A stretch of DNA of 64,000 nucleotides, taken from Methylobacterium longum. GTDB taxonomy: Bacteria; Pseudomonadota; Alphaproteobacteria; Rhizobiales; Beijerinckiaceae. A program made the position numbers and the translations under genes. The first letter of the stretch is position 1, and each line of letters begins with the position of its first letter. Below, piece after piece: positions 15,259 through 23,833 of the stretch. The notes beneath the pieces were generated by a model. The model did not search any database. It was not told the DNA's origin and saw only the letters and a program-made list of their open reading frames with translations. Location of the stretch: NCBI RefSeq assembly GCF_022179385.1, contig NZ_BPQS01000020.1:1-64000 (forward strand), given 5' to 3'.

Positions 15259-16802
15259 ATCTCGAGGGCATGCGGGCCTACCGCGAGGACGAGAGCGTCG
15301 ATGCGGTCGTTGTCGGCACCGGTGCGGGGGGCGCCCCGCTCATCGCGCGCCTCGCCGCGGCGGGCCTCAAGGTCGTCGCGCTGGAGGCGGGGCCCAACTT
15401 CACGCCGGAACGCTTCGCCTTCGACGAGACGCTCGCCGACGAGATCTACTGGACCATGGAACGCCTCAGCGGCGGCTCGACTCCGGAAGCGTTCGGGGCG
15501 AACAACAGCGGCACCGGCGTCGGCGGATCGACGCTGCACTGGGGCGCGTTCGTCCCGCGGGCTGATGCCCGGGACCTGCGGCTCCACACCGAGAGCGGGA
15601 TGGGGGTGGACTGGCCCCTCGCCTACGAGGACCTGCGTCCGTTCTACGAGCGGGTGGAGCGGTTCCTCGGCGTCTCGGGGGCGCAGGCCTATCCCTGGGA
15701 TGCCGCGAGGCGCTATCCCCTCCCCCCGGTGCCGCGCAACGGCCCGGCGCAGATCATGGCGCAGGCCTGCGAGGCGCGCGGCATCCGATGGGCGGACGCC
15801 CCCGCCGCGGTGGTGTCGCAGGACTTCCAGTCCGAGGACGGACCGAGGCGCAACGCCTGCATCAATTGCGGTTTCTGCCACCAGGGCTGCCGCAACGGCG
15901 CCAAGGCGAGCATGGACGTGACCTATCTCCCCTTCGCCGTCTCCCGGGGCGCGGAGATCCGAGCCGAGGCCTTCGTGCACGGCCTCGAGCGCGGCGCGGA
16001 CGGGCGCATCACCGGGGTGGTCTATCGGCAGGACGGGCAGGACCGGCGCCAGCGTTGCGGCACGGTCTTCCTCTGCGCGGGCGCCGTCGAGACGCCGCGC
16101 CTGCTGCTGCATCTCGGGCTCGCCAATTCGAGCGGTCAGGTCGGGCGCAACTACATGGGGCACGTGGCCACCCAGGTCTGGGGCACCTTCCCGAACGCGG
16201 TGCGGATGAACCGAGGCTATCCCTCGTCGCTGATCACCGAGGATTTCATCCGGCCGGGCGCCGACTTCGCGGGCGGCTACCTGATCCAGAGCCTCGGCGT
16301 CGTGCCGCTGACCTTCGGCAACGCGGCCGCGCGGGGTCGCGGCCTGTGGGGCAAGCCGCTCCTCGACTACCTCGACCGCTACAATCACATCGCCGGGATC
16401 GGCATCAACGGCGAGACCCTGCCCTGTGACGCGAACGTGCTCACGCTCTCCGACGAGCTGGATGCGCGCGGGATGCGCAAGGCCCATGTCAGCTTCGGCT
16501 ACAGCACCAATGAGAACCGGCTCAACGCCCACGCGACCGCGGTGATGCGCGGTCTGTGGGAGGAGGCCGGCGCCGAGGACATCTGGGTGCTGGAGCGCGT
16601 CGCGCACACGATCGGCACCTGCCGGATGGGACGCGACGGATCCAGCGCCGTGGTCGATCCGCAGGGCCGCAGCTTCGACATCGACAATCTCTGGATCTGC
16701 GACGGCTCGACCTTCCCGAGTTCGCTCGCGGCCAACCCGGCGCTCACCATCATGGCGCTGAGCCTGCGCAGCGCGGAGGCGTTCCTGGCCGAGGGGCACT
16801 GA
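15255..16802 (+). CDS. GMC-family FAD oxidoreductase, gluconate/sugar dehydrogenase alpha-subunit type
   Basis: This 515-residue flavoprotein begins with the dinucleotide-binding Val-Gly-Thr-Gly-Ala-Gly-Gly-Ala-Pro and Glu-Ala-Gly-Pro. It contains [10 protein letters not shown] and ends with the GMC C-terminal motif (His-Thr-Ile-Gly-Thr-Cys-Arg-Met-Gly, then Asp-Gly-Ser and Asn-Pro-Ala-Leu-Thr-Ile). Near residues 200-215 a cluster Cys-x2-Cys-x2-Cys-x3-Cys resembles the Fe-S-binding Cys group of FAD-dependent sugar dehydrogenases. Likely role: oxidation of a sugar, sugar acid or alcohol with electrons passed to a carrier. No cytochrome subunit gene is adjacent. No signal peptide is seen. Confidence 0.85.
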   Translation: MNLEGMRAYREDESVDAVVVGTGAGGAPLIARLAAAGLKVVALEAGPNFTPERFAFDETLADEIYWTMERLSGGSTPEAFGANNSGTGVGGSTLHWGAFVPRADARDLRLHTESGMGVDWPLAYEDLRPFYERVERFLGVSGAQAYPWDAARRYPLPPVPRNGPAQIMAQACEARGIRWADAPAAVVSQDFQSEDGPRRNACINCGFCHQGCRNGAKASMDVTYLPFAVSRGAEIRAEAFVHGLERGADGRITGVVYRQDGQDRRQRCGTVFLCAGAVETPRLLLHLGLANSSGQVGRNYMGHVATQVWGTFPNAVRMNRGYPSSLITEDFIRPGADFAGGYLIQSLGVVPLTFGNAAARGRGLWGKPLLDYLDRYNHIAGIGINGETLPCDANVLTLSDELDARGMRKAHVSFGYSTNENRLNAHATAVMRGLWEEAGAEDIWVLERVAHTIGTCRMGRDGSSAVVDPQGRSFDIDNLWICDGSTFPSSLAANPALTIMALSLRSAEAFLAEGH

Positions 16803-16807
16803 CGACC

Positions 16808-17524
16808 TCACCCCGCCGCGGCACGCAGCTCCGCCAGACCGCGCCGCTGCCGTCCCTCCGCGTCGAAGTTCGCCGGATCGAGCCAGGCCGAAAAGCCGGC
16901 GCGGACGCGGGGCCATTCCGCGTCGGTGATGGAGAACCAAGCCGTGTCGCGGGAGCGGCCCTTCACGACCACCGCGTTGCGGAAGATGCCCTCGAAGGTG
17001 AAGCCCAGGCGCAGCGCCGCCGCCCGGGACGGCGCGTTGAGGCTGTCGCACTTCCACTCGTAGCGCCGATAGCCCAGCTCGTCGAAGGCGCGCGCCATCA
17101 TCAACGCCATGGCCTCCGTGGCGGCGGCACTGCGCTGGAGCCGGGGTCCGAAATGCAGGTGCCCGACCTCGATCACGCCGTTGCCGGGGTCGATCCGGAG
17201 GTACGAGGCGATGCCGAGCGCTTCGCCGGTGGCGCTGTCCAGCACCACGTGGAACAGCGGATCCTCGCTCGCCTGCTGGGTCTCGAGGCGCGCCCGATAG
17301 GCCGCCGCGCTATCCGGCAGCTCGTCGCCGAGATAGGTCCAGCCGCGCCCGTCGGGCGCGGCGCTGTAGGTCGCGAACAGGTCGGACGCGTGGGTCCCGG
17401 CATCCAGCGGCGCGAGGCGGCAGGTGCGGCCGGTCATGGGTGTCCGCGGCGGCCGCGGACGGGCGCTCCAATCCGGAAGGGCCGGCCCGACGGGCTGGCC
17501 GAAGGCATTGACGCGCGCGCTCAT
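16808..17524 (-). CDS. GNAT acetyltransferase, RimJ/RimL-like
   Basis: This 238-residue protein resembles the RimJ/RimL group that acetylates N-terminal or small-molecule amines. Marks are Glu-Val-Gly-His-Leu-His-Phe-Gly-Pro, Arg-Arg-Tyr-Glu-Trp-Lys-Cys-Asp and Asn-Ala-Pro-Ser-Arg-Ala-Ala-Ala-Leu-Arg-Leu-Gly-Phe, then Glu-Gly-Ile-Phe-Arg-Asn. Its ATG overlaps the stop of the PaiB-like gene as ATGA, so the two form a small operon; in Bacillus, PaiA (an acetyltransferase) and PaiB are likewise paired. It converges with the GMC gene, 5 bases apart. The polyamine substrate of PaiA cannot be assumed here. Confidence 0.82.
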   Translation of the reverse strand: MSARVNAFGQPVGPALPDWSARPRPPRTPMTGRTCRLAPLDAGTHASDLFATYSAAPDGRGWTYLGDELPDSAAAYRARLETQQASEDPLFHVVLDSATGEALGIASYLRIDPGNGVIEVGHLHFGPRLQRSAAATEAMALMMARAFDELGYRRYEWKCDSLNAPSRAAALRLGFTFEGIFRNAVVVKGRSRDTAWFSITDAEWPRVRAGFSAWLDPANFDAEGRQRRGLAELRAAAG

Positions 17525-18147
17525 GATCCGCTCCGCTCCGAGACCAGTGCTGCCAGTGCCTCCTCACCATCCGCTCGGAACCCGGCGACGACGCCGATCC
17601 TGTCGGCTTCCGGTCTGTTCTGGCTCATCTTCCACTTCCCCTCGATCCGGCTGATCGGAATCTCGACGCCCACGAGGGCGCGGACCTGCGCGGTCACGAA
17701 CGGCGCGGGTGCGTCCGCGACCGCCCAGGGATCGGCGCGGGGCGTCTCGCGCAGGGCGGTGAGGTCCGCGATCTGCCGCCCGAGCCACGCCGCATCCTCG
17801 ATTAGCCGCGGCCGGCCCCAGGCGTGGACCGTCGCATAGTTCCAGGTCGGCACGACCCGCCCGTGCTCACGCTTGCTCGCGTACCAGCCCGGCGAGACGT
17901 AGCCCTGCGGACCCTGGAACACGATCAGGCACTCCTCGACCGCGGCAAGCTCCTGTCCCTGAGGATTCGCCCGTGCCAGATGCGCCCGCAGGGTGCCGTA
18001 TGAGCCGACATCATCGAGCAGGAATGGGATCGGGTTGGCAAGGAGGCCGGCCGGACCGGCCGTGATCAGGAGGCCCAGAGGATGGGTCCGGATCAGCGCG
18101 TGCTGCGCGTCCCGCGCGTCCTCGCGGAAATGCGGCGGCTGGTACAT
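17521..18147 (-). CDS. FMN-binding negative regulator, PaiB family
   Basis: The 208-residue product has the PaiB split-barrel flavin-binding fold: Met-Tyr-Gln-Pro-Pro-His-Phe start, an N-terminal Asn-Pro-Ile-Pro-Phe strand, the Pro-Gly-Trp-Tyr-Ala-Ser-Lys and Val-Pro-Thr-Trp-Asn-Tyr motifs, and the near-C-terminal Gly-Lys-Trp-Lys-Met-Ser-Gln-Asn. I chose this ATG because the family starts exactly so; the frame is open upstream through non-conserved sequence. It is divergent from a MocR-type regulator, a frequent pairing, which suggests control by that protein. Whether it acts as a regulator or a flavoenzyme is uncertain. Confidence 0.9.
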   Translation of the reverse strand: MYQPPHFREDARDAQHALIRTHPLGLLITAGPAGLLANPIPFLLDDVGSYGTLRAHLARANPQGQELAAVEECLIVFQGPQGYVSPGWYASKREHGRVVPTWNYATVHAWGRPRLIEDAAWLGRQIADLTALRETPRADPWAVADAPAPFVTAQVRALVGVEIPISRIEGKWKMSQNRPEADRIGVVAGFRADGEEALAALVSERSGS

Positions 18148-18196
18148 GGCACCTGACTCGAAGCGGATATCGACACCATTCGATTGACCCAGGGGC

Positions 18197-18238
18197 GGAC
18201 CAGGAGAAAGGTCCAGTTCTCGAAACAGCACTGGACCA
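18197..18238. promoter_or_regulatory. Candidate MocR operator: repeated GGACC half-sites
   Basis: In the 100-base gap between the PaiB-like and MocR-type starts, GGACCA occurs at 18197-18202 and 18233-18238, and an inverted copy GGTCCAG at 18210-18216 pairs with CTGGACC at 18231-18237. MocR/PdxR proteins typically bind such direct plus inverted half-sites between divergent promoters. Binding is inferred, not shown. Confidence 0.45.
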
Positions 18239-18247
18239 CTTGCGCCG

Positions 18248-19729
18248 ATGGCCCGGGCAGCCCCACCCCTGTCGGTCAGCCTCGACTGGAACGCGCCGTC
18301 GCCGCTGCACGCGCAGCTCCGCGAGGCCCTGCGCGCCGCGATCCTGGACCGGCGCCTGCCGCGCGGGACTCGGCTGCCCGCCTCCCGGGTGCTGGCATCG
18401 GACCTCGGCTGCGCCCGCGGGACGGTGGTTCTCGCCCTGGAACAGCTCACGGCCGAAGGCTACCTGATCGCCCGGCCCGGTTCGTCGACAAGCGTGGCCG
18501 CGTCGCTTCCCGACGATGCGACGTCGCTCTCCGCGAGACCCGATCGGCCGGTCCCGACGCTGGTGCCGACCCTGTCGCGGCGCGGCGCCCGGCTCATCGG
18601 CGGCCCGCGGCGACGCTTCATGGCCGAGCCCGACGTGCCCGACGCCTTCGCCCTCGGCCGGCCGGCCCTGGACGCTTTCCCGTACGCCGTCTGGGCACGC
18701 CTGCTTCAGGCCGAGTGGCGCCACGGTCCCGCCGAACGGCAGGACCTGCGGGGTTCGCCCGCGCTCCGGGGGGCGATCGCCGCCTATCTCGGACAGGCGC
18801 GCGGAGTCGCGTGCACGGCGGACGACGTGATCGTCACGGCGGGCATCCGCCAGAGCCTGAGGCTGATCGCGGAGTTGCTGCTCGATCCCGGAGAGGCCGC
18901 CATGGTCGAGGAGCCGGGTTTCCCCGGGATCGCACAGGCGCTCGCGAGCGCCGGTTTGCGACCGATCCCGGTCCCGGTCGGAGCCGGCGGTCTCTCGGCG
19001 GCGCGGGTCGCAGCGCTGGCGCCCGGCGCGCGCCTCGCCGTGGTCACGCCGGCCCATCACTACCCCCTCGGCTACGCCATGAGCCTGGAGCACCGGCTCG
19101 ATCTTCTCGCCTGGGCCGAAGCCGCCGCGGGCTGGATCGTGGAGGACGATTACGATGGCGCCTACCGGTACGCCGGACGACCGCTCGCGCCGCTGCGCGC
19201 CCTCGATCGCGGCGGGCGCGTCATCTACGTCGGAAGCTTCTCGAAGCTTCTCCTGCCGGCGCTGGGCCTGAGCTACCTCGTCCTGCCGCCGGGGCTCCTC
19301 GCGCCGGTCAGCCACGCGCTCGCCGGGACCGGGCCGACGCCGCCCGTGGTCGGCCAGTGGGCGCTCGCCCGCTTCATCGAGGACGGGCACCTCGCCGGCC
19401 ATCTGCGGCGGACCCGCCGCCTCTACGCCCTGCGGCAGGCCGCCCTCGTCGAGGCCGCCGCCCGTCATGCGGCAGACGTCGTGTCTATCGCCCCCATGGA
19501 AGGTGGAATGCATCTCATCGCCCGGCCGGGACCGGCCTGGACGCCGTCGCTCACCGACGTGGCCGCCACGGCGGCGCTCGGCCGGGCGGGGATCGCCACG
19601 GTTTCCCTCTCGGCCTACTATGCCGGGCCCGCGGAAACGGGATTGCTGCTCGGCTACGCGGCAGTGCAGGAGCGCGCCATGGATACGTCGGTGCGGCGCA
19701 TGGCGGAGACCCTGCGTCTGGCCCCCTGA
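18248..19729 (+). CDS. MocR/PdxR-type GntR regulator with aminotransferase domain
   Basis: This 493-residue protein joins an N-terminal GntR winged helix (Pro-Leu-His-Ala-Gln-Leu-Arg-Glu-Ala-Leu, Leu-Pro-Ala-Ser-Arg-Val-Leu-Ala, Gly-Thr-Val-Val-Leu-Ala) to a fold-type I aminotransferase domain from about residue 110. The PLP-binding Lys is in Tyr-Val-Gly-Ser-Phe-Ser-Lys-Leu-Leu, preceded by Glu-Asp-Asp-Tyr-Asp-Gly-Ala-Tyr-Arg. Such proteins sense PLP or an amino compound and activate or repress a divergent gene. The divergent PaiB-acetyltransferase pair is the probable target. Confidence 0.9.
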   Translation: MARAAPPLSVSLDWNAPSPLHAQLREALRAAILDRRLPRGTRLPASRVLASDLGCARGTVVLALEQLTAEGYLIARPGSSTSVAASLPDDATSLSARPDRPVPTLVPTLSRRGARLIGGPRRRFMAEPDVPDAFALGRPALDAFPYAVWARLLQAEWRHGPAERQDLRGSPALRGAIAAYLGQARGVACTADDVIVTAGIRQSLRLIAELLLDPGEAAMVEEPGFPGIAQALASAGLRPIPVPVGAGGLSAARVAALAPGARLAVVTPAHHYPLGYAMSLEHRLDLLAWAEAAAGWIVEDDYDGAYRYAGRPLAPLRALDRGGRVIYVGSFSKLLLPALGLSYLVLPPGLLAPVSHALAGTGPTPPVVGQWALARFIEDGHLAGHLRRTRRLYALRQAALVEAAARHAADVVSIAPMEGGMHLIARPGPAWTPSLTDVAATAALGRAGIATVSLSAYYAGPAETGLLLGYAAVQERAMDTSVRRMAETLRLAP

Positions 19730-19752
19730 GTCGGGCGCTCCGAGGGTGCGGA

Positions 19753-20385
19753 TCAATCCCGCTGCGGCGTCAGCGTGACGAGGGTCGGGTGCGCGGCGCG
19801 CACTTCGAGGCTCCGCAGCAGCGCCGTGCCGATCGTGATGCCGTCGCCCGGCACCACTCGCACCACACGATCCCCATCGACCCGCAGGTGGAAGGTGCCG
19901 CCACCGCGCACGCTCATCCGCGGCGCCGCGCGGAACGGCGCCAGGGTCACGAGGGTCCAAGCCGGCCCGATCGCAAGCTGCGTCGGTGTCATCGTCGTCG
20001 GGCCGATGCCGTCCGGCAGCCCCGGAGCCAGACAGGTCAGGCCGGCGACGAACAGAACCGTCAGACCGACGTGGCGAAGCCGCGGCCGGTGGTGTGGCGG
20101 CGCGTCCGCGCGCACCTTCGGTGCGGGCGAATGGAATGCGCGCCGCGCGGGGAGCGGCCGGTGTGACGAGCGGTCCGCGGCCGCCGAAGGCCGCGGGACG
20201 GGACCGAATGCAAGGGTCGCTTGGTCCGGGCCGGCGATCTCGTTCGTCTCACCCGGTGCGCGGTTCCTCGTGTCGGCTCGTGCCCGTTGCGCGGCTCCGC
20301 AGAAGGGGCAGTACGGCACCGCGACGGAGTGGCCGAGGCCGCAAACGTCGCAGTGCCTGCCTGGGGGGGACGGATCCGCGGCCAC
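19753..20385 (-). CDS. Zinc-ribbon and membrane-anchored hypothetical protein
   Basis: The 210-residue product begins with a zinc-ribbon: Cys-Asp-Val-Cys near residue 12 and Cys-Pro-Phe-Cys near residue 26. A Pro/Arg-rich linker leads to one hydrophobic helix at about 106-123, and the remainder (about 125-210) is predicted beta-rich and would sit on the far side of the membrane. The layout is like membrane proteins whose cytoplasmic zinc-ribbon is joined to a periplasmic domain, but I recognise no family. It follows the 414-residue gene by 13 bases on the same strand. Confidence 0.55.
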   Translation of the reverse strand: MAADPSPPGRHCDVCGLGHSVAVPYCPFCGAAQRARADTRNRAPGETNEIAGPDQATLAFGPVPRPSAAADRSSHRPLPARRAFHSPAPKVRADAPPHHRPRLRHVGLTVLFVAGLTCLAPGLPDGIGPTTMTPTQLAIGPAWTLVTLAPFRAAPRMSVRGGGTFHLRVDGDRVVRVVPGDGITIGTALLRSLEVRAAHPTLVTLTPQRD

Positions 20386-20398
20386 GGCGGTAACGTGG

Positions 20399-21643
20399 TC
20401 AGTGCACGATCGCGCCGGTTTCGGCGAACCGGGCGAGGCGGGCGATCAGGGGCGCCACCATCACCCGATCGAGCTGCGCGAGAAGCCCGCTGCGCGCGTG
20501 CGCGACATTGGCCTCGGCCTGCGCCCGGGCGCGGCGATGCCATCCGGCGGGGTCGCTGCTGCAGGTGAACCACGCGGCCTCGATCGCGCGGAACACCGCC
20601 GGCAGGCGCTCGATCGGGTCGGCGATCGGATCGTAATGGTGGTCGATCAGGCTGCCGAAGGTGTGGAAGCCCAGTTCGGAGAGGCGAGCGACGGCGCGCG
20701 GGGCGCCGACCATCACGAAGGGCAGCCCGGTCGCGGCGGCCTTCAGCGCCTTCTCGGTCACGCGCTCGACGCCGGGTTCGAAGAAGTCCGTCTCGGAGAT
20801 CACCGTGAGGTCGCAGCCCGCATAGGCCTGCGTGTCGAGGGTCATGACCATGTCGGTTCCCCGGTCGGCATCGATCCGCCGCGCCTGTCGTGGGATCCAG
20901 GCACCGACATCGGCGAGCAGGGGCCCGAACGCCGCCGCGATCTCGGGCGGAGCGTGGAACACGTCGATTCCACCCGCCTTGGGATTGTCCGCGCCGATGC
21001 CGTGGAAGGAGATCAGTCCGTCACGGTCCAGGCCGTTGAGTTGGAACCAGCGGTAGAGCAGCACCCGGTGCCAGCGGAGCGCCGCGTTCTGGCAGAGGAA
21101 CCGGGCCGGACCGGCGGCGCGGGCGAAGGGCGCGTAGCCGGATCGGTCGAGGGGATGCTGGGGGAAGAGACGCGGGCCGGCCTCCGCGTCCAGCCAGAGG
21201 GCGACCTGGAGCGGGAAGAACTCGAAGGTCCAGAAGCGCAGACCCTCGCCGTAGAGGCGTTCGTAGTCCAGGCGCAGCAGGCTGTTCTGCGAGGCCAGGA
21301 TGACCCGATCGCGCGGGATGCCGAGGCCGTGGAGATTCCGGTGGAGCGCCTCGAAGGTCGGCGCGTGCAGGCCCGGCCCCTCGTTCGACAGGTCGAGGAG
21401 CAGCGCAGCCCGGCCGGAACGCAGGTTCTCGGCATCCCCCGGCTGCAGCAGGTCGAGCCGCCCGTTGGCTTCCGTAAAGCCGAGCCGCACGAAATCGAGG
21501 ACCGGGAGGCAGAGCACGTGGTTGGCTGCGCCCGGGTCCGCCGTGACGGTGACCGGGCTGCCCATCCAGCCGAGGGCTGCCGGCAGGAAGTGGCCTGCCT
21601 CGCCCCTGGGGACGAGCAGGATCTCGGAGGAGGAGTGGCTCAT
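20399..21643 (-). CDS. Uncharacterised 414-residue protein, glycosyltransferase-like C-terminus
   Basis: No signal peptide or membrane segment is visible. The C-terminal third contains Val-Thr-Glu-Lys-Ala-Leu-Lys-Ala-Ala-Ala-Thr-Gly-Leu-Pro-Phe-Val-Met, then Leu-Gly-Phe-His-Thr-Phe-Gly-Ser-Leu-Ile-Asp and His-Tyr-Asp-Pro. That 'switch on, too-good-to-hide' block resembles the acceptor-side region of a group of proteins from polysaccharide and phage contexts that look like distant glycosyltransferases. The N-terminal half is aromatic-rich. It is separated by 87 bases from the ABC operon upstream and may be transcribed with it. Function is not assigned. Confidence 0.5.
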   Translation of the reverse strand: MSHSSSEILLVPRGEAGHFLPAALGWMGSPVTVTADPGAANHVLCLPVLDFVRLGFTEANGRLDLLQPGDAENLRSGRAALLLDLSNEGPGLHAPTFEALHRNLHGLGIPRDRVILASQNSLLRLDYERLYGEGLRFWTFEFFPLQVALWLDAEAGPRLFPQHPLDRSGYAPFARAAGPARFLCQNAALRWHRVLLYRWFQLNGLDRDGLISFHGIGADNPKAGGIDVFHAPPEIAAAFGPLLADVGAWIPRQARRIDADRGTDMVMTLDTQAYAGCDLTVISETDFFEPGVERVTEKALKAAATGLPFVMVGAPRAVARLSELGFHTFGSLIDHHYDPIADPIERLPAVFRAIEAAWFTCSSDPAGWHRRARAQAEANVAHARSGLLAQLDRVMVAPLIARLARFAETGAIVH

Positions 21644-21730
21644 CGTGACGCCCGCGCGGCCCGTTCGGTCGCGGCCCTCCGCCGCGGACCGCGCGAAGCC
21701 GGATAAAGGCTCCGCGCGGACGCGTCGAGG

Positions 21731-22768
21731 TCAGGCCAAGACCGGTTCCGCCGCGCGGACCGGGGTCGGTCCGGCGCGATAGGCGCTCGCGGCCTCCTCG
21801 GTTCGCCAGCAGGCGACACGATGGCCGGGGGCGATCTCGGCCACGGGGGGCATCTCCCGGCGGCAGCGCTCCTCGGCGAGGAAGCAGCGCGGCGCGAAGG
21901 GGCATCCCGGGGGTCGATTGGCGAGGTCCGGAGGGCTGCCCGGGATGGTCTGGAGCCGGGATCCCTTGGCGAGCGCCCCTTCCGCGCGGCTGCGCAGCAG
22001 GCCGATCGTGTAGGGGTGGTGCGGGTCGAGGACCACCTGATGGGCCGTCCCGGTCTCGACGATCCTGCCCGCATACATGACGGCGATTCGGTCGGCCACC
22101 TCGACGGCCGCGCCGAGATCGTGCGTGACGATGACGATCGACAGGCCGAGATCCCGCTGAAGCTCGCGCAGGAGCAGCAGCACCTGGATCTGCACGGTAG
22201 CGTCGAGCGCCGTCGTCGGCTCGTCGGCCAGCAGCACCTGCGGCCGGCAGGAGAGCGCCAGGGCGATCATGGCCCGCTGGCGCATGCCGCCCGACATCTC
22301 GTGCGGGTAATTGTCGAGCCGCCGCTCCGGGCTGGGGATCCGCACCCGCTCGAACAGCGCGAGGGCACGCTCACGGGCCTCCCCCTTCGAGATCGTCTCG
22401 TGGCGCAGGATCGCCTCGGTGATCTGGCGCCCGACCGTGTAGACCGGGTCGAAGGCGAGCAGCGGCTCCTGGAAGATCATCGAGACGTCGCCGCCGCGGA
22501 AGTCGGCGAGCTGGCGCTTGGTCAGCGCCTGCACGTCCCGGCCGGCCGCCAGGATCTGGCCCTCGATCCGGCTGCGCCCCTCCGGAAACAGGCGCAGGAT
22601 CGCCCGGAGCGTCACGCTCTTGCCGGAGCCCGATTCGCCGATGAGCGCGATGGCCTGCCCGCGCTCCAGGGTCAGGTCGACGCCGTCGACGACCTGCACC
22701 TTGCCGAAGGCGACGCGCAGGTCTCGCAACACGACCGCGGGTTCGGAGGACGACATCGATTCCCTCAT
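21731..22768 (-). CDS. Peptide/nickel-type ABC transporter ATPase, DppD-like
   Basis: This 345-residue ATPase energises uptake through the permeases encoded upstream. It shows Walker A Gly-Glu-Ser-Gly-Ser-Gly-Lys-Ser, signature Met-Ser-Gly-Gly-Met-Arg-Gln-Arg and Walker B [11 protein letters not shown]. It also has the oligopeptide-family C-terminal cysteine region (Cys-Pro-Phe-Ala-Pro-Arg-Cys plus further Cys), which in relatives carries an Fe-S cluster. Its start overlaps the stop of the DppF-like gene as ATGA. It is the last transporter gene of the operon. Substrate class is inferred from the operon, not from this subunit. Confidence 0.92.
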   Translation of the reverse strand: MRESMSSSEPAVVLRDLRVAFGKVQVVDGVDLTLERGQAIALIGESGSGKSVTLRAILRLFPEGRSRIEGQILAAGRDVQALTKRQLADFRGGDVSMIFQEPLLAFDPVYTVGRQITEAILRHETISKGEARERALALFERVRIPSPERRLDNYPHEMSGGMRQRAMIALALSCRPQVLLADEPTTALDATVQIQVLLLLRELQRDLGLSIVIVTHDLGAAVEVADRIAVMYAGRIVETGTAHQVVLDPHHPYTIGLLRSRAEGALAKGSRLQTIPGSPPDLANRPPGCPFAPRCFLAEERCRREMPPVAEIAPGHRVACWRTEEAASAYRAGPTPVRAAEPVLA

Positions 22769-23820
22769 GCCGCGAGCGCCGGGTTCGGGGCCCGCGCGTG
22801 GCCGGAGCCGGGCTGCCGGGCGAGGCAGGCGACGCGGTGCAGCGGCCGGATCCCGTCGAGCGGCGGCTCGGTCACGCCGCAGACCTCCTCCGCCAGCGGG
22901 CAGCGCGGGTGGAAGCGGCAGCCGGAGGGCGGGTCGATCGGGTTCGGCGGGTCGCCGGCCAGCAACGCCACCGCGGTGCGGTTGTCCGGATCGAGGGACG
23001 GCATGGAGGCCATCAGCGCCTCCGTGTAGGGGTGAGCGGGCGCGTCGAGCACCGCGTCCGACAGCCCGATCTCCGACACACGGCCGAGATACATCACCAT
23101 CACCCGGTCGGAGATGAAGCGCACGACGTTCAGGTCGTGGCTGATGAAGATGTAGGTCAAGCCGAACTCGGCCTTGAGATCGAGAAGCAGGTTCAACACC
23201 TGCGCCTCCACCGACTTGTCCAGGGCCGAGACCGCCTCGTCGAGGAGCACCAGCCGCGGCTCCAGGGCCAGCGCCCGGGCGATGTTGACCCGCTGGCGCT
23301 GGCCCCCGGAGATCTCGTGCGGGTAGCGACCGGCGAACCGCCTCGGCTCCAGGCCGACGCGCGCGAGCAGAGCGCGGGCGCGCTCCACCGCTTCCCGGCC
23401 GGGCACGCCGTTCACCTTCGGGCCGAAGGCGATCGACTGCTCGACGGTCATGCGCGGATTGAGCGACGCGTAGCTGTCCTGGAAGACCATCTGGACTTCC
23501 CGGCGGTAGGACCGCCAGGGCATGGCGCGCTCGCCGACCGCCTGCCCGTCGTAGAGCAGGCCGCCGGCATCGCGCTCGATCAGGCCCATCAGCAGCTTGG
23601 CGGTGGTGGACTTGCCGCAGCCGGATTCGCCGACGATGCCGAGCGTCTCGCCCTTGAGCACATCGAAATCGACGCCGTCGACGGCGCGGACCACCTGCTT
23701 CTTCCCTCCGGCCTTGCGCACGGGGAAGTGCTTGTACAGGCCCGAGACCGACAGGAGCGGTTGGGCGGGGCCGCCGCGGTCGCGGGCGAACGGATCGTGT
23801 CCGTCCGGAATGACGCTCAC
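22765..23820 (-). CDS. Peptide/nickel-type ABC transporter ATPase, DppF-like
   Basis: This is the second ATPase of the pair, 351 residues. Walker A is Gly-Glu-Ser-Gly-Cys-Gly-Lys-Ser-Thr, the signature is Ile-Ser-Gly-Gly-Gln-Arg-Gln-Arg, and Walker B is Leu-Val-Leu-Leu-Asp-Glu-Ala-Val-Ser-Ala-Leu-Asp; the C-terminal oligopeptide domain again has Cys-Pro-Leu-Ala-Glu-Glu-Val-Cys. Heterodimeric DppD/DppF-type ATPases are usual in this family. It starts 14 bases before the permease stop is cleared on the same strand, so the operon is contiguous. Confidence 0.92.
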   Translation of the reverse strand: MSVIPDGHDPFARDRGGPAQPLLSVSGLYKHFPVRKAGGKKQVVRAVDGVDFDVLKGETLGIVGESGCGKSTTAKLLMGLIERDAGGLLYDGQAVGERAMPWRSYRREVQMVFQDSYASLNPRMTVEQSIAFGPKVNGVPGREAVERARALLARVGLEPRRFAGRYPHEISGGQRQRVNIARALALEPRLVLLDEAVSALDKSVEAQVLNLLLDLKAEFGLTYIFISHDLNVVRFISDRVMVMYLGRVSEIGLSDAVLDAPAHPYTEALMASMPSLDPDNRTAVALLAGDPPNPIDPPSGCRFHPRCPLAEEVCGVTEPPLDGIRPLHRVACLARQPGSGHARAPNPALAA

Positions 23821-23833
23821 TGGCGAATCTCCG

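Noticed and set aside
14964-17057. A 697-codon open frame on the minus strand opposite the GMC oxidoreductase
   Set aside because: High-GC DNA leaves long antisense frames open. Its translation is Arg/Gly/Pro-rich with no motif, while the plus strand encodes an intact GMC enzyme.
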